Translations under genes and position numbers: made by a program
Notes under the pieces: model-generated
What the model was told of the DNA's origin: nothing
What the model saw: only the letters and a program-made list of their open reading frames with translations
The model's database searches: none
NCBI RefSeq assembly: GCF_000471905.2
Contig: NW_006494789.1
Coordinates: 3,517,822-3,581,821 of the forward strand
Length of the DNA: 64,000 nucleotides
Origin: Amborella trichopoda
Lineage: Eukaryota; Streptophyta; Magnoliopsida; Amborellales; Amborellaceae
Direction: 5' to 3'
In this document: in pieces, positions 1 to 11,809 of the stretch
Position numbering within the stretch: position 1 is the stretch's first letter
How the letters are laid out: each line of letters starts with the position of its first letter

Positions 1-205
1 TTCTCATCTCTATCTCTCTCTTCTTTTTTCTTCGACTATCTCTCCCCTTCTCTTTCTTGCTTCCATCTTTATCTCTTTCCCTCTCTTCCTTATCTAATCT
101 ATCATGTCTCTATTCCCCTGCTCTCGGTTCTCTTCTCTATTAATTCATGACGAATCTATCAAACCGCTTTTTTCTCGCCTCTATTTACCTCCCTCTCGTC
201 TTCTT
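1..205 (+). repeat. CT-rich low-complexity tract inside the LTR
   Basis: This is an almost pure pyrimidine strand made of variants of CTCTTCTCATCTCTATCT. The same tract follows the LTR TATA box in the other family A copies, so it belongs to the LTR and probably to the transcribed leader. Open frames through it are rich in Ser, Leu and Phe and are not treated as proteins. Confidence 0.85.
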
Positions 206-235
206 CTCACACCATCGATGAAGGCTTAATGTCTC

Positions 236-600
236 CTGTGTCTTCTCTCTTTTCTTTATCTAACACAGCCGGTGAAGATTTAGCGCTGCCTGTGTTCTCT
301 CTCTCTTCTTCTTCTAACACAGCCGGTGAAGGCTTAGCACCACCTGTGTCTTCTCTCTCTTCTTTGTTTAACAGAGCCGGTGAATGTTGAGCGCCGCCTG
401 TGTTCTCTCCCTTTGCTTCTTCTAACACAACCGATGAAGGCTTAGTGCCGTTTGTGTCCTCTCTTTCTTCTTTGTGTAAACACAGTTGCTGAAGGCTTAG
501 CACCGCCTGTGTCTTCTCACGCCTCGTCTCCTGTCGTAGTCGGTGAAGGCTTAGCGTGCCTGTGTCTCCTTCTTTTTCTCTCTTATGTCACATTGAAAGA
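236..600 (+). repeat. 54-bp tandem repeats of the family A LTR
   Basis: Units begin cacagccggtgaagg at 264, 318, 372, 426 and 481, a period of 54-55 bases. The core is an ACCGGTGAAGGCTTAGC-like motif followed by a CT-rich spacer. The same units occur in the same order at about 13990-14310 in the 3' LTR of this element. The period is divisible by three, so long open frames arise on both strands by chance. Confidence 0.85.
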
Positions 601-1500
601 AGCACGTTACCGCATGTGCCTTTTCCTTCTTCTCCTTACTCATCATAGCCGGCTAGGACACATTGCCGACTAAGCTTTCTTTCTCCTCCTCGCATTACTA
701 TCCGTGTTTGTCTTTGCCCGTTCCTTCTATCCTCTCTCACACTCTTCTCCTTCTTTCTATTCTCTTCTTCTTCTCTTATCTCACTTCTTATTCTCTCTCT
801 ATGATCTCTTTGCTTTCTCTTACTCTTTCGTTTGATTAAGAAGGGTTGAGATTAGCCTTCCATGGTAGTCCAGTAGTTTAGTCATAATGTTGTTGTGCCA
901 ATCAGAGTTATTGTACCCTCTTTATCAACAAGAATGACTAGCCATTGTGTTTTGCTAGTCGGTATTGGTATTGCGTCTAGTAGTAATTCTGTTGAGCTAG
1001 TCTGAGTTACCGAGCACGGTTTACTGCCACGCCAGGTCAATTACTTATCGGTTTAGTCACTTTGTTGATCTTCCTGCCTGGTCAAATTCTTCTTGTCCTA
1101 ACCTTTCTTCTCTCATTCCTCTCTTCTCCTCTTTTTGAATGTGCACCCTGTGTACATACGTCGAAAGGCAAGGTGGGGTCTCTTGACCCATTAATCTTAT
1201 AACGTTTCCCATATATGTGTGATTGTAGAAATGTGAGAACATCGGCCAAGGGAGGCGATTCTGAACCAGTTTTATGACTTGGGGGCTTTCTTCGTGATCT
1301 AAGAGGGTGCCCTTGCGAGCCAGCTCGAGTGAGTCCTGAACCCACGTTAAATTCCTCTCTCATCGGTTGGTCTACCTACCCCTGCTCTTGAGCAAGGTTC
1401 TTGAGAGAGAAATCTCAAAGTCCTGGATCTCCCTGAAACCCGAGATGCATGCTGCCCGATCATCCTGATCCGGAGGGCGAGATCGAGGCACCTAACCATC

Positions 1501-1520
1501 TTGGTTACTCCACTGGGAAC
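1501..1520 (+). promoter_or_regulatory. Primer-binding site of A1
   Basis: TTGGTTACTCCACTGGGAAC starts two bases after the LTR end. It resembles TGGCGACTCCACTGGGG, which I recall as the tRNA-Arg-type site of Ogre/Tat retrotransposons. The A2 copy at 17225 is very similar. The exact tRNA assignment is from memory. Confidence 0.7.
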
Positions 1521-1858
1521 ACGCAACCCCATCGTTTGATTGTTCTTGTTTGACCTTCCTTTCTTTTTATTCCTGCTCACTATGCACACACTTGTCTTTG
1601 GGGTTGCGTAACCCCTTCATTCGAGTCAGGGGATTTTTGTAATCCCCGTACTCTTGAGTCTTCATTACGAACACGTTTCGTGAACTTCGTTCCCGACCTT
1701 TCTCTTGAGCATCGACTCTGTGTCATGCTTCTAGGTCTTTAACTGGATAGAGGAGATGAAGGATCAACAAGTCCTTCACTCCCTACCTCTTGCAATGGTG
1801 GACCCTTCGCTAACACACCCTGCATTGGTGGCACACATGCCACCACACAACGCACACC

Positions 1859-2509
1859 ATGCTATCGGCAACGCACTTGCCGGTCCCACTGCTCGGGGCA
1901 GCTCGAGAGGCTCCCCCTCCCTCTCTCACGACTGGCATTTCATTTGTTGTTATTCCCACGGGTAGCTGTGAGGCTACCCCGCATTCTCTATCACCACGAT
2001 CCCCAGTAATAGGATGCTCGACACTAGGAGGAGGCGGCTCTGAAGCCACCACCTCACATACACCCACCACATCTAATGAACCATACATTCTAGCTACACC
2101 TCGGGGCAACCCTCAGGTTACCTCGAGATACTGTCAGGGTTTACGTCTTCTTGGACTCGGCCCTGCACCTCTTTTGCGTGCACACACCACCACTCGAGGT
2201 AAGCCTCAAGTTACCCCGACACACGATCAGGGTTCTGGTCTTCTTAGACTTGGCCCTACACCTATTTTGCATGCACACACTACAACTTGGGGCAACCCTC
2301 ACGTTACCCCGATACACGATTATGGTTCCGGTATTCTTGGACTTGGCCTTGCATCTCTTTTGCATGCACACACCACCACTCGGGGCAACCCTCAGGTTAC
2401 CCCGGTACACGATCAGGGTTTCGGTCTTCTTGGACTTAGCCCTGCATCTCTTTTTCATGCACACACCACCACTCAGGGAAACCCTCAGGTCACCTCGATA
2501 CACAGTTAG
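1859..2509 (+). pseudogene. Leader ORF with 31-residue repeats, function unknown
   Basis: This 216-residue open frame runs through the 93-bp repeats, so its C-terminal two thirds is a series of 31-residue units of the form GNPQVTP.HDQG..LLGLGP followed by a LLHAHTTTR-like end. The N-terminal part is Pro/Ser-rich. No catalytic motif is visible. It sits between primer site and gag, where Ogre-type elements carry an extra ORF of unknown role, and a related frame occurs in A2 (17572-17988). It could equally be a by-product of a repeat whose length is divisible by three. The opposite strand is also long and open, which weakens a coding claim. Confidence 0.3.
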
Positions 2510-2600
2510 GATTTCAGTCTTCTTGGACTCGGCCCTACACACCCGTTGCACATGCATTGCACTGCTAGGGGCAACAATGCTATTGCGTCTACTCGAGCAC
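2100..2600 (+). repeat. 93-bp tandem repeat array in the leader, about 5.5 units
   Basis: The motif CTCGGGGCAACCCTCAGGTT recurs at 2100, 2193, 2286, 2379, 2472 and in degraded form at 2565, spaced exactly 93 bases. Units differ by scattered substitutions. A2 holds about one and a half units with the same 93-base spacing (17822 and 17915), so the period is ancestral and A1 expanded it. Confidence 0.9.
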
Positions 2601-2940
2601 ACGAGGGGGAACCTCCAAGTCCTCCCTCCTAGAACCTGTATGCTCACTCTGTGAAGGATGGTCACACGGCCATTTTGTCATACACACATGCTCACGGAAC
2701 AGGGCCTCTGAAGGCCAGACACGCTACACCAGCTTGAGTTGACCACCGGGTCACCTGAAGACCTTTTACAAAGGGGGCACACGTGCCAATCCCCCTGCCC
2801 ACCCAGAGCACACCTGTGCAACGTGCACACATGCACAGATCCAAAACTTCCCCTAGTTTTGAGGGCGAAGAAGAGGACACCATGGAAGACTGCTCTGCCT
2901 AAGACAAGAGCCCTTTCTTTTCCCTAACTCCCTTTGATGC

Positions 2941-5125
2941 GGATGATGCTAGAAAAGCATCGAATGAGGAGAACACCAAAACGGTTCCTCGAGGCATGAT
3001 GAAGCCGGTTATCTATGAAGGTCCAAATCCCACTCTTAACAAAGACGAATCTACGAACGACACAAAAAGCCACTATGATCCTCGTGACCCCATCAATCCT
3101 GAGCTAATGCCGCCATAATCTGATCAGACCCCAGAACCAATTTCGGGTTAGGGCACCGAGAGCAATGGTATCTTCGAGCATACTGAGCTCGGTGCAGCAC
3201 GTGGGTTTGAATCAATTTCCTTAGACTCCTGTTAAGCTCGAAGGCACTGCTTCGAGGCAGCCCTGATTCCTCAAGTGAAATGGAGGCCGGGCCCGGCGAG
3301 GGCACTAGCCATGACCCCTTTGTGGTGGAGAGTTTGATCCACAAAGAGACAGGTTTCCTTCCCATCATGCAAGAGAATGATCTATCATCTCCCTTCAAAG
3401 TCTGCTTTGAAATCCCAGCTCCCCAAGATGAAGCTTAATAGAAAAATGGCATTGTTGAGGCGTTGCAAGGGCCTGAGAAACCCATTGTCGAGACCGACCT
3501 TCAGAACAAGAAGGCAACCCAACCACTCAACAGCCACGGTCCCAAGGCCGTCGAGAACCGGTCCTCACGCGATCGATATATAAAAATCGAGTCCAGCCGG
3601 GGCATGCTGAGCCCCTGCCGACCAATCTGTCATGCGTGACCCGTCAAGTTTGCAAGCCCTCAGCTGCAACTAAGGCTGACCTCCCTGAAGAAACAGTCAG
3701 CGTAATGGTTATAAATGAACCTAACTCGCAGGAAGACCTCATGAACAAGTTCGAAGATCTGGTGCATGCAATGATGGAGAAGATTGATCGTATAGATGCC
3801 GCATGACAATCAGCTAACCATGAGGTCAATTCTCCCCACTCAGATGGTGCACCTCCAAGGCAGCCCCTTCCCTCTGCCTCACAGGACAATTTTATCCCTC
3901 ACCCCGTCATATAGGAAGACATCGACTCTATGGTTACTCATAGCTTAAAGAACAAACAAATTCTAGGGATACAGGGTGCAACGCCTTATTAAAGGTCGTA
4001 CCCTCCATACATTGACCAGGTGTCGTTTCCCTCAGATTACAAGAAAGAGAAATTTCCCCCATTTAACGAAACCACATCCCCAAACCAGCATATCACCCAC
4101 TTTCAGGCAGTGTGTCGAGAAACAGCGGCTGATGGGAGACTTCTTCTCCATCAATTTGTTGAAACCCTTGACGACCTAGCTTTTCATTGGTATGCTCGAC
4201 TTCCCTTGAACTCGGTGCATACTTGAGAGTAAATGGAGAAACTATTCCACTAGAGTTTCTATGAAGTTGAGCGAGAGGTTCAAACCATCGAGCTTCTCAC
4301 CCGGACCTAAGATCCCGATGAGCCCGTGGACCAGTTCATGTCAAGGTGGAGAAATTTAGCTGCTCGCCATCTAAATCCCATGCCCGAGAAGGAAGCAGTT
4401 CAAACTTGTTGGAACATACAACCTGAAATCGTTCTACATGTTGAGGACTCCAATTCGACTTTCATGTCAGAGCTGATCTCCAAATTGGTCCACATAGAAA
4501 GCCTATCACACCACCATGGTGGGTCATGACAACCGTCTGCAAGCTCAGGGAACAACCAGGGTAATGGTAGCTCTCGGACTAACACCTGGGGTAGCCAACT
4601 AAAAGGAGTAATCAGTGCAGCTGTCACGGTCAGTGATCCAAAGAAGGCTCCCTCCCAATCTTTGGAACTCTCAAAAGGGGTGAGCACAACAAAGACAACG
4701 CCTCAGGCAGGCAAACAACAACAATCGTACAATCGAGTACCCCCACCCGTAAATCTTAATCGGGATGACTATTGGGCCAGGAATAGGAACAAGGTTCACC
4801 CCTTTGAGAAGGAATGGGTCTCTGCACTATTCCGGTTATTACTGGTACAGAACATGATAGAGCTCTTAGAGACCAAGTTCCTCGATCAAGCTGGGCTCGA
4901 CACTCAGACAAATTATTGTGCTTACCATCGAAGGGTCAGTCACCCCACAGATGACTGCTCCACCCTAATAGATATCATCAAGGCCCTGATTCAGAAGGGT
5001 CAGATGAAGCTTGAGGACCTAAAGAAGGCATTCGGGGCAGCAAAAGCCTCCCACACAGTAACCGTCCAAGAAGAAGACGAAACCCATGGTATCCTTCACT
5101 CCTTTTATGTTATAATGCTTTAGGA
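2941..5125 (+). pseudogene. A1 gag remnant
   Basis: This encoded the capsid/nucleocapsid polyprotein that packages element RNA. Visible parts are a conserved segment near 3680 (TVSVMVINEP, also in A2), the Retrotrans_gag region at 4020-4226 (HFQAVCRETAADGRLLLHQF, then FHWYARLP) and 4326-4529 (FMSRWRNLAARHLNPMPEKE), and a Cys/His segment near 4915 (YCAYHRRVSHPTDDC) that resembles the unusual zinc-knuckle-like motif of plant Tat gags. A homologous series is at 18421-20270. The copy is broken in several places. Confidence 0.8.
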
Positions 5126-5790
5126 AGGCCCAATCACACCAAAACCGGCAAGGCAGCCCCTATCCCTCCCTCGGGGAACTGAAGACCGGCGGTGCCCATA
5201 CCACCAGATATGGGGCCACTACCTGTGGGAATGCACCTGTTTCCATAATATATTAGAAAAGAAAATACGAGAATGTCAGGACTCTTACGACATCCCAGTA
5301 AATGCTCCCCAAGCCACTCCTCCACTAACTTAAGAGGGCCTTCCAAAGTAAGACATTCCTAATAATGATTCAGATCCTACCAGACCCTAGACTTTCTAGC
5401 CATGGATAGTCCACCATAAGCGAAGTAGACTCAAGTTCTTAAGGAGAGAAGCAGTTTTCCAAGCTAAGGCTGTTCACAAGCCTTGCGAGATGAATCAAGT
5501 GTCACCACAAAAAACCAAAAGGAGACTGGCATTATGGGATGCTCACTGGAGAAACAAGATGTCTCAACCAACAGTTGAGCATGAATTTCTCAAGCCCCTT
5601 CCCCCACTGCCAACTTTACTAGATTTCATCCTTGAAACGATCCTCCTTCCTTCTTCATCCCATCAAGAAGATGTCCCTGAGTCATCTCCTCCTCAGAGCA
5701 TGTCCAATGAGAGTGATGACATTAAAAGAACTCCCCAACGGTCTAAGCAGAGGAATGACCTTAAGACCCCCTGCACACGTCCAACGCTGG
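5126..5790 (+). pseudogene. A1 gag to protease spacer with second Cys/His motif
   Basis: Near 5195 a segment reads CPYHQIWGHYLWEC, a second Cys-x2-His-x-Gly-His-type motif that may be another nucleic-acid-binding knuckle. The rest is rich in Pro, Ser and Glu, typical of linker sequence. The A2 counterpart is 20271-21180. Its role is not recognised and it is clearly decayed. Confidence 0.45.
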
Positions 5791-5849
5791 TGATGACGTA
5801 AAACGCTGCCCAGATTGGTCCGATGAGGGGAACGACCTTAAAAGTCCCC

Positions 5850-5912
5850 CACTTTCTGACCCTTCCCCTTCTTCTTTTGCTTCTCATCCTTCTTCTCCTA
5901 TGTCTCCTACAG
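5850..5912 (+). promoter_or_regulatory. Candidate 3' splice acceptor before protease
   Basis: A long pyrimidine run ends in TCTCCTACAG at 5912. The same position is a pyrimidine run ending in CAG in A3 (47699) and A2 (21232). Ogre elements are known to splice an intron from their gag-pol RNA, so a conserved acceptor here is plausible. I could not place the donor. Confidence 0.4.
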
Positions 5913-7270
5913 GAATAACCTTGAAATTTTTAGACTTCAAGGCTCTAGACAGAGAATTTGAAGGAATCAACATAAGCAGGATGCAACAGAAGCAGTTGAA
6001 AAGACCCTGGCCAAGGCAGCTGAATCCCTAAAAGTTGCTGATGCCCTGACAGCTCAAGCCAAAGCAAAGCCACCTTCTTCAAAGAAGCACAAAAATTCAA
6101 AGCCAAAGAAACCCCCGTGACTCCCTGAGCGTAAATTTGAGCAGAGACTGAGAGAATCAAGGGGGCAGAGCTTCAATTCTCAGGAAGCTTGCCATATGGT
6201 ACAAATCTCAAGGGCATCACCCAGCATGGCGCAAATGAGCCTCAGGTCAGGGAAGACGTTACAACCTCCACCATAGAAGTCAGGCGCTTTGAAGTTTCCT
6301 AGTTCACCACTTCGCCCTAATCCAAATAACAATTTTCCAATACTCTAACTCCTTGGGCTCCTTCCTAAGCTAAATACCCCAAACAATCCACCTATTATCC
6401 AATTCCCCGGGATACCTCATACTCAATCGCCTCCAAACCTCAAACCTCCATTACCCAAACCAATTTCTATGTGCAGCCAAGTCAGCCAGCAGGCCAAAAT
6501 AAACCTCTTCCACCCAATTCTGCTCCTCAACCCAGCATACCACCCAAATCAATGGTAGGATTAGGAGCACAAAGCCTTGATCAAGAAAATGTGAAATATG
6601 ATGTGATAGGACATTTGAGGAATCTTTCAGCCCTTCTCAGCATCTACGACACCCTCATGCTCTCGAAGGATTATCGAATGACTTTGGTTCAGGATCTCTC
6701 TAACCTAGAGTTGTATGAGACTGAAGTGAAACCCATTGAGGTGGACCCGGTGATTTTAGGAGGATGTATGCTAATCACCTTTTCAGAGGACGATCTGCAG
6801 TTGCGAGAAAAGTTTCATAATCGACCTCTATTTGTGACAGACAAATTACATGCATGCTTCATAAACAGAATTATGTTGGATGGAAGGTCAACAGTCAACC
6901 TTATCCCAAGGAGGATCCTTACGCAATTGGGGTTAGGGTCTTACTCCAACCCACGTAATAGTTCAAGGGTTCAACCAGTCAGGAGAGAAGCCGGCTGGCA
7001 CATTTCGCCATCATTTTAAGATTGGTGAGCTGAATGATTAGGCACAGTTTCATGTAATTGACACCGATACTTCTTACAACATTCTCCACGGTCGGCCATG
7101 GCTCCATGACCACGGAGGAGTTCCATTGACATTGCACCAATGCTTCAAATATAGTCGAGATGGGAGACAACATACAGTCTATGCTGACAAAAGACCGTTT
7201 CCTGTAGCTGAAACTCACTATGCAGATGCTAAGTATTGCTTCACAGATCTGGTGTCTCTACAGAAGCTGA
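5913..7270 (+). pseudogene. A1 protease-region remnant
   Basis: This is the retropepsin-like aspartic protease region. The segment around 6830-6950 has the family layout (LFVTDKLHACFINRIMLDG, then a run resembling VNLIPRRIL before a Gly-rich turn), and near 7065-7110 the typical DTDTSYNILHGRPWLHDH closes the domain. Upstream, 5913-6470 is a Lys/Ala/Pro-rich linker (AKAKPPSSKKHKNSKPKKP near 6060) also found in A3. The enzyme would cut the gag-pol polyprotein. This copy is broken. Confidence 0.7.
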
Positions 7271-8150
7271 ATGATGGAGATCACTAGTCTATAATGAAGA
7301 CATCATCTTCGCCTCATGAAGATGTTGATGATGTGGGGAGAACATTGGTAAACATGTTTAAAGAGGAAGAAAGGCAAGGCAGAATTCTCCCTCTAACCCC
7401 TATTCATTTCAGCATCCCAACTATCATCCCTGAAGAAACTCCATCTTCACTCGAAGAGGAGTCCTCGCCCTTTTCTCCCAGGTCTGAGTCACCTTGGCCA
7501 GAAGATGAACCAGAGGTCATTCCTGAGATTGAGCAAGTCATGGGAATAGAATTTCTAGCTCCAAAGATTACCTATTTGCCAGACCATAAAAAATTCCTGC
7601 ATATCCCCATTGTACTCTTGAAAGAAGAAGTGGCACGCCAACCACCATGAAAGATGTTTCAAAATCTGGTTGCTATAAGCATAGAGGATGCTCCTCGTGC
7701 CAGTGACCAGCCACAAGTTCTACACTTCCTTGGTTTAGCAGGAGGAGAGCAGAGTCAGAAAAGACAGTCTTCTTCCCCTCAAGAGAAGGGATCCCCTAGC
7801 AGAGTTAAGAAGAGAAGTTCACAGTCTCCAGAGCTGATTGAAGGTCATGCGTATTGCTTCAAAACATCTCAAGGAGTTCGTGTCTGAGACCAAAAGCTAT
7901 GATGGGTTTGAAGTGAATGCACCACTAATGGAGGCCAAAGCCCCTTTTGATTGGACTATCTATAGTGAGCAGGCTCACCAAATGATGAGGAAAATGAATT
8001 ATTAGCCCTTGGCCAATCAAATATTAAGAGGAGAAAAAGCAATGACTCCCCATTTCGAAGCTATCCAAGCCACGACAGCTCGTCATGGGACTAAACAAGG
8101 ACTAGGGTATTAGCCCCTTTTGACAAAAAAATAAAAATAAAAAACATTTC
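7271..8150 (+). pseudogene. A1 protease to RT linker with G-patch-like motif
   Basis: Acidic, Pro/Ser-rich sequence (for example EEERQGRILPLTP near 7365) is followed near 7985-8110 by MMRKMNY and then GTKQGLGY, which resembles the G-patch motif often found between protease and RT in plant Tat/Athila elements. The family C elements show a similar motif (44540-45031). No RT follows in this copy; the antisense gene region begins next. Confidence 0.45.
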
Positions 8151-8239
8151 GAGAGGCATTTAAAACCCAAAGAGAGCACATGAGTAAGAAGACAACGAAA
8201 TCATGCAGCAAATTCAGCCAGAAGAAGATAAAGAAGCAT

Positions 8240-8245
8240 TTTATT
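8240..8245 (-). terminator. Poly(A) signal of antisense gene, A1
   Basis: AATAAA on the minus strand lies about 50 bases past the last open codons of the antisense gene (end 8292). It is set in an AT-rich stretch and is a plausible 3' end signal for an independent antisense transcript. Confidence 0.45.
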
Positions 8246-8291
8246 CATGAGTTCAAACTTTCTACAAGTGACGGCAAAAGAGAACACATTT

Positions 8292-11200
8292 TCAGAAATG
8301 ATCAAATATCTTATTGATCTCTGCGCTGCATGATACATGAGAAGTCTCGGTGTCCTGCTCACGCTCCTTCAGTTCGGCCACCATTTGAGTCTCTTCTTCC
8401 ATAGCTACAGTTTCGGACTCAATGGTGCGAGAAACTATCTCCTCACGAGGACGCAAGATGGACTCCTCTAAGGAGGCTAGCATACTAGTCTCTGTTTCAC
8501 GATGCAGTATTCCCGACCACTAGCTCTCTAGCTCATTTAGCATTGCATCAAAATGGGAAAGGAATTTTAGCACACTCCCAACCCCAGTAGTCACAGCAGC
8601 AAATTCCCTAAGTTTGGCCAAAGCCTCGCCTAACTCATTGAAAGGCAGCTTTCTTAAACCCTGAAGGCCTACATGAAGCATGCCTGCAATCATACCAAAA
8701 ACAGCACTAAAAATGGGCTTGGATGATGCTACTGAGACTACTACTGCCGCAGAGGTGTAGGCTTCAAGGACTGGGCTTATTGACGTGATAGCCATCTGAA
8801 CTACCTACTCTTCTTAAACGATAGCAAGCTCTAGAGCATCGTTCACCTAAGACTCAGAGGTAGGCCCAGCCTCGACCTGCCTGGATTCTTTAGTACCAGC
8901 CTCGTCGCCTTCTTCCACGCCTATGGGGGCCTCAAATTATGTCCTAGCATTCTCCAAAGAAGCTTCCTCCCCTTGTTTCTCACCTTCCTAAACTGCCTCT
9001 TCCCTTTGGCTTTCGTCGATCACCGATCCAGCCTCAGCCACGGTTTCTTCCATTTGACCTGCGCCCTCAACAGCCAGGTCCTCGGCCACAAAAAGCTCAA
9101 CCCTGTTCTCTTCACAATCTGTGCCCTCGGGGATAGCGGCCTCCTAATACTCGGAGGCATCACTAACCGTAGACCCTTCTTCTTGAATCATCAACCTTGC
9201 CTCAATCGAGGCACTAAAACCTTGAAGCACAAATGTCATGTCGGCATCCGATTCCCTCCCTAGAGTAGCCTCTCTATGGCCTTCAGCCTTGTTGGTCTCC
9301 ATGGGAGATGAATCTGACTCAGGAACTACCCTTGGACTTAGGGGCACCTCCCCAAGTTTTGGAGTCATTTCTTGGTCAAAAGCAATAACAATGGGCTGAG
9401 AAGGGTCTGAGTCATTTGCTTCAGTCTCTAAAGAATAAGAAAACAATTCAGGAGAGATTGAAGATGGTGGAGAAAGTGCAAAAGGTGACATTGGGGGAGT
9501 TGCTAAATGATCAGAAGAGGAAGAGCTACATCCTGGTTCTGAGATCACAAGAAGTTTGACACTCCTAAATCTTTGGGTACGCCCACCAACTTGAGCCGGT
9601 GCACAAGTGCTGGTAGGGGTGGATCGTTTCCTTTTCTTTCCCCCTACTGGAGGAGGAGCAATAGCTTTAGAACTCCTTCCTTGAGAAGGGCCTCTAGCAA
9701 GTCTACTATGAACTCCTCTTCAGTGTGTTCAAGTCCTGAATGAGACGCCCCTCATGACCTGGGACCTTTCGACCTTCACTTCATTCAAATACAAAACTAA
9801 GCTTATCAAAGATGCTCCCAGTTCTCTATTTCATGGGCAGGAATTGCGGTGAGGTGTCATCCGTCGCTATCTCTCGGGGAATCCCTAAAGCTTGCCAGTT
9901 CGAGGGATACCCCAAAACAAATACCTCGTAAGGAGCAGGAGGATCCACCACTTTCCTCTATTTAGTCTCCAGGCGCCAGCTGTCATTCTCTCATTTCTAG
10001 GGGTGATCCTCATGCTAGTATCCCCGACTGGTAATTCTCCACCAGTTTGCATAGGCCTCAGTCATTCTGACCCTTCTGCTAAAGTGAGGTATCACATACT
10101 TGCTTATCATCTCTAGACATGTGGACCAAGCAGTCCTTATATGTTCAGGCAACCAGCACTCACAAAGAGTCCCAAGCTCTTCCATCTTCCCAATGTTTAC
10201 CTTGCCCCGACGCTTTACAAAAAACACGGAGAAGGGGCAGTTCTGATCAACCCCATGCTGATGGGCGAAGCCATGAGGGAAATACCCCTCCAATCTGGCA
10301 TTGTGAGGCTGGTAGGGTAAAACTCCCCCTCTAACATTCAGAAAGAACATGAGCTCCCTAATAGTAGTAGGTGCGCCAACCAGCTCCTTCCCCAATTCAT
10401 CAATAAAAGCACGGTCGGTAAAGCTCCCAATAGGAAATGGGACCCACCGCATATTCAAGGAGTCATTCCCAAACATGTTGCGAGCTTCCCTTGGGTTATG
10501 AAATAGCCTTTTAGTCAGCAATCCTCATCAAGAAATACCACAGTTTGTTTCCCAAGCCCTGGCTTCTGACTTAGGTAGTAGGGAAATAGGCCCCTAGCCA
10601 CCCATATACATAATGGATGGGGAACAGAGTCTTAAAGTCCCCAGGGAATGCTTCTCCTTGGATAATGTCATTCCCTCCCTCCTTGCCTTTGTAAGCCTTC
10701 CCATGAGAGATGGCCCCCAAGCCATGGTAAATGTTGCACAAAACAGGTTGAGCAAGGGCATACTCACGCCCTCTTGCCATGGCGCAGGCTACATATAAAG
10801 TTCGTGGATGAATGTCATCCATCCCTCCAAGGAGCATGAACTTGCATAAAATTAAGGCCAAATACGCAGCCAAGAAGACACAGTCATCGCTGGTCTTGGA
10901 TTGATAGACGGGAGGCATCCCCTTGACAACTGCCTTCCCTTTCCCCCTTGGAGTACCTCGACCCCCTTCAGGGTAGTCCCCACAAAAGAATTTCACTCAT
11001 TCAGTGAAGGTTACCTGAGCATTGCTAGACTGGGCATGGAGCAATTGGTAAACCTCAAAAATATTTTGAAGGCTAGCCGGTGTCTCCTCTTCTCCCAAGC
11101 TAGCACCACCAAAGATGATCGAGTTCTGGGGTACGAACTCGTCATACATGGCCCCGATCAGCGGAAGGTCCCCCAATAAAATGAAGATCTAGTAAAGAAA

Positions 11201-11809
11201 TTCATTAGTCCCTATGCGCAAGAAGCCGAGTGTTGTTAACATGGCTCCATGTCTTGAGAAGTACCTTGACAGTATTGGAGCACCGATCATAGTAGTTGGC
11301 TGAGCATTGAACTGTTGCTAGCAGAGAACCGTGTTCAAGAACGCTTCTATGCGACACCAACACCCCAGTGGTTCTGGAAGTGTATCCCTTTAAAAATTGG
11401 TCCTCCCCCTGTATTTGAAGGCCTTTTCCTAACCATATTAGTCCCTTTGTCTACTCCATTCGCTTTCATGGGGTGGGCAAGTTCTCCCTAGAAGCTATGT
11501 TCCTGTTCATACAATGAAGAAGTGCCACCCCTGCTTTAATACTAAAATTGTTGTCATTGTCCTCTCTGACTTCAAAACGAACTGGGTCAGTGATAAAGTG
11601 ACATTAAGAGGTCACTCCGGTTTGCATACTGGCTCTGTCATCCAAATGGGCTCGCCCCTTACTAAAGCCTCACCTATAAATTCATGGGTACCGATTTCTC
11701 CTCCCCTTTGAAGGTTCTTTATCTCAGGAATTTGGCAGGAATTCTCAACCATTATGAAAAGGGATTCAAGGATCTGCAGCCGAATGAAAATTACTAAGTC
11801 ACTCGTCAA
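8292..11809 (-). pseudogene. Antisense Plant Mobile Domain (PMD) gene captured in A1
   Basis: It reads opposite to gag-pol. Parts in order from the minus-strand start: an N-terminal piece (11809-11612, CQIPEIKNLQRGGEIGTHEF); the PMD (about 11400-10015) with SNTVKVLLKTWS, LLDLHFIGG, KFFCGDYPEGG, DDCVFLAAYLALILCKF, then ARGREYALAQPVLCNIYHGL and GWLGAYFP; and a Ser/Glu-rich tail (about 9770-8292) with a basic KKRKR patch near 9630 that resembles a nuclear localisation signal. Family knowledge: PMD proteins (MAIN/MAIL1, formerly called aminotransferase-like) act in plant nuclei in silencing and genome stability, and PMD genes occur inside transposons. A homologous copy is at 48131-49516. This copy is broken. 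The role in the element is unknown. Confidence 0.75.

Larger units (their letters stand above)
1..1498 (+). repeat. Family A LTR, 5' LTR of A1 (left end outside window)
   Basis: The right end is ...CTAACCA, followed two bases later by the primer site. Inside are a CT-rich stretch, 54-bp tandem repeats, and a conserved U5 block (about 841-1498) that recurs at 16720-17222, 47216-47557, 56720-57382 and, reversed, 21850-22480. These shared blocks define the family. Stretches such as gagggcgagatcgaggcacc near 1475-1495 are nearly constant between copies. Confidence 0.85.
1521..2940 (+). other. A1 leader between primer site and gag
   Basis: About 1.4 kb separates the primer site from the first gag-like sequence. 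Such a long leader is usual for large Tat/Ogre elements, where an extra ORF often precedes gag. It holds the 93-bp repeat array and the open frame listed separately. The equivalent A2 leader is 17245-18420. Confidence 0.6.

Noticed and set aside
2141-2665. A 174-residue minus-strand frame with repeated KKRCRAKSKKT units
   Set aside because: It is the reverse of the 93-bp leader repeats. A repeat of a length divisible by three stays open on both strands.
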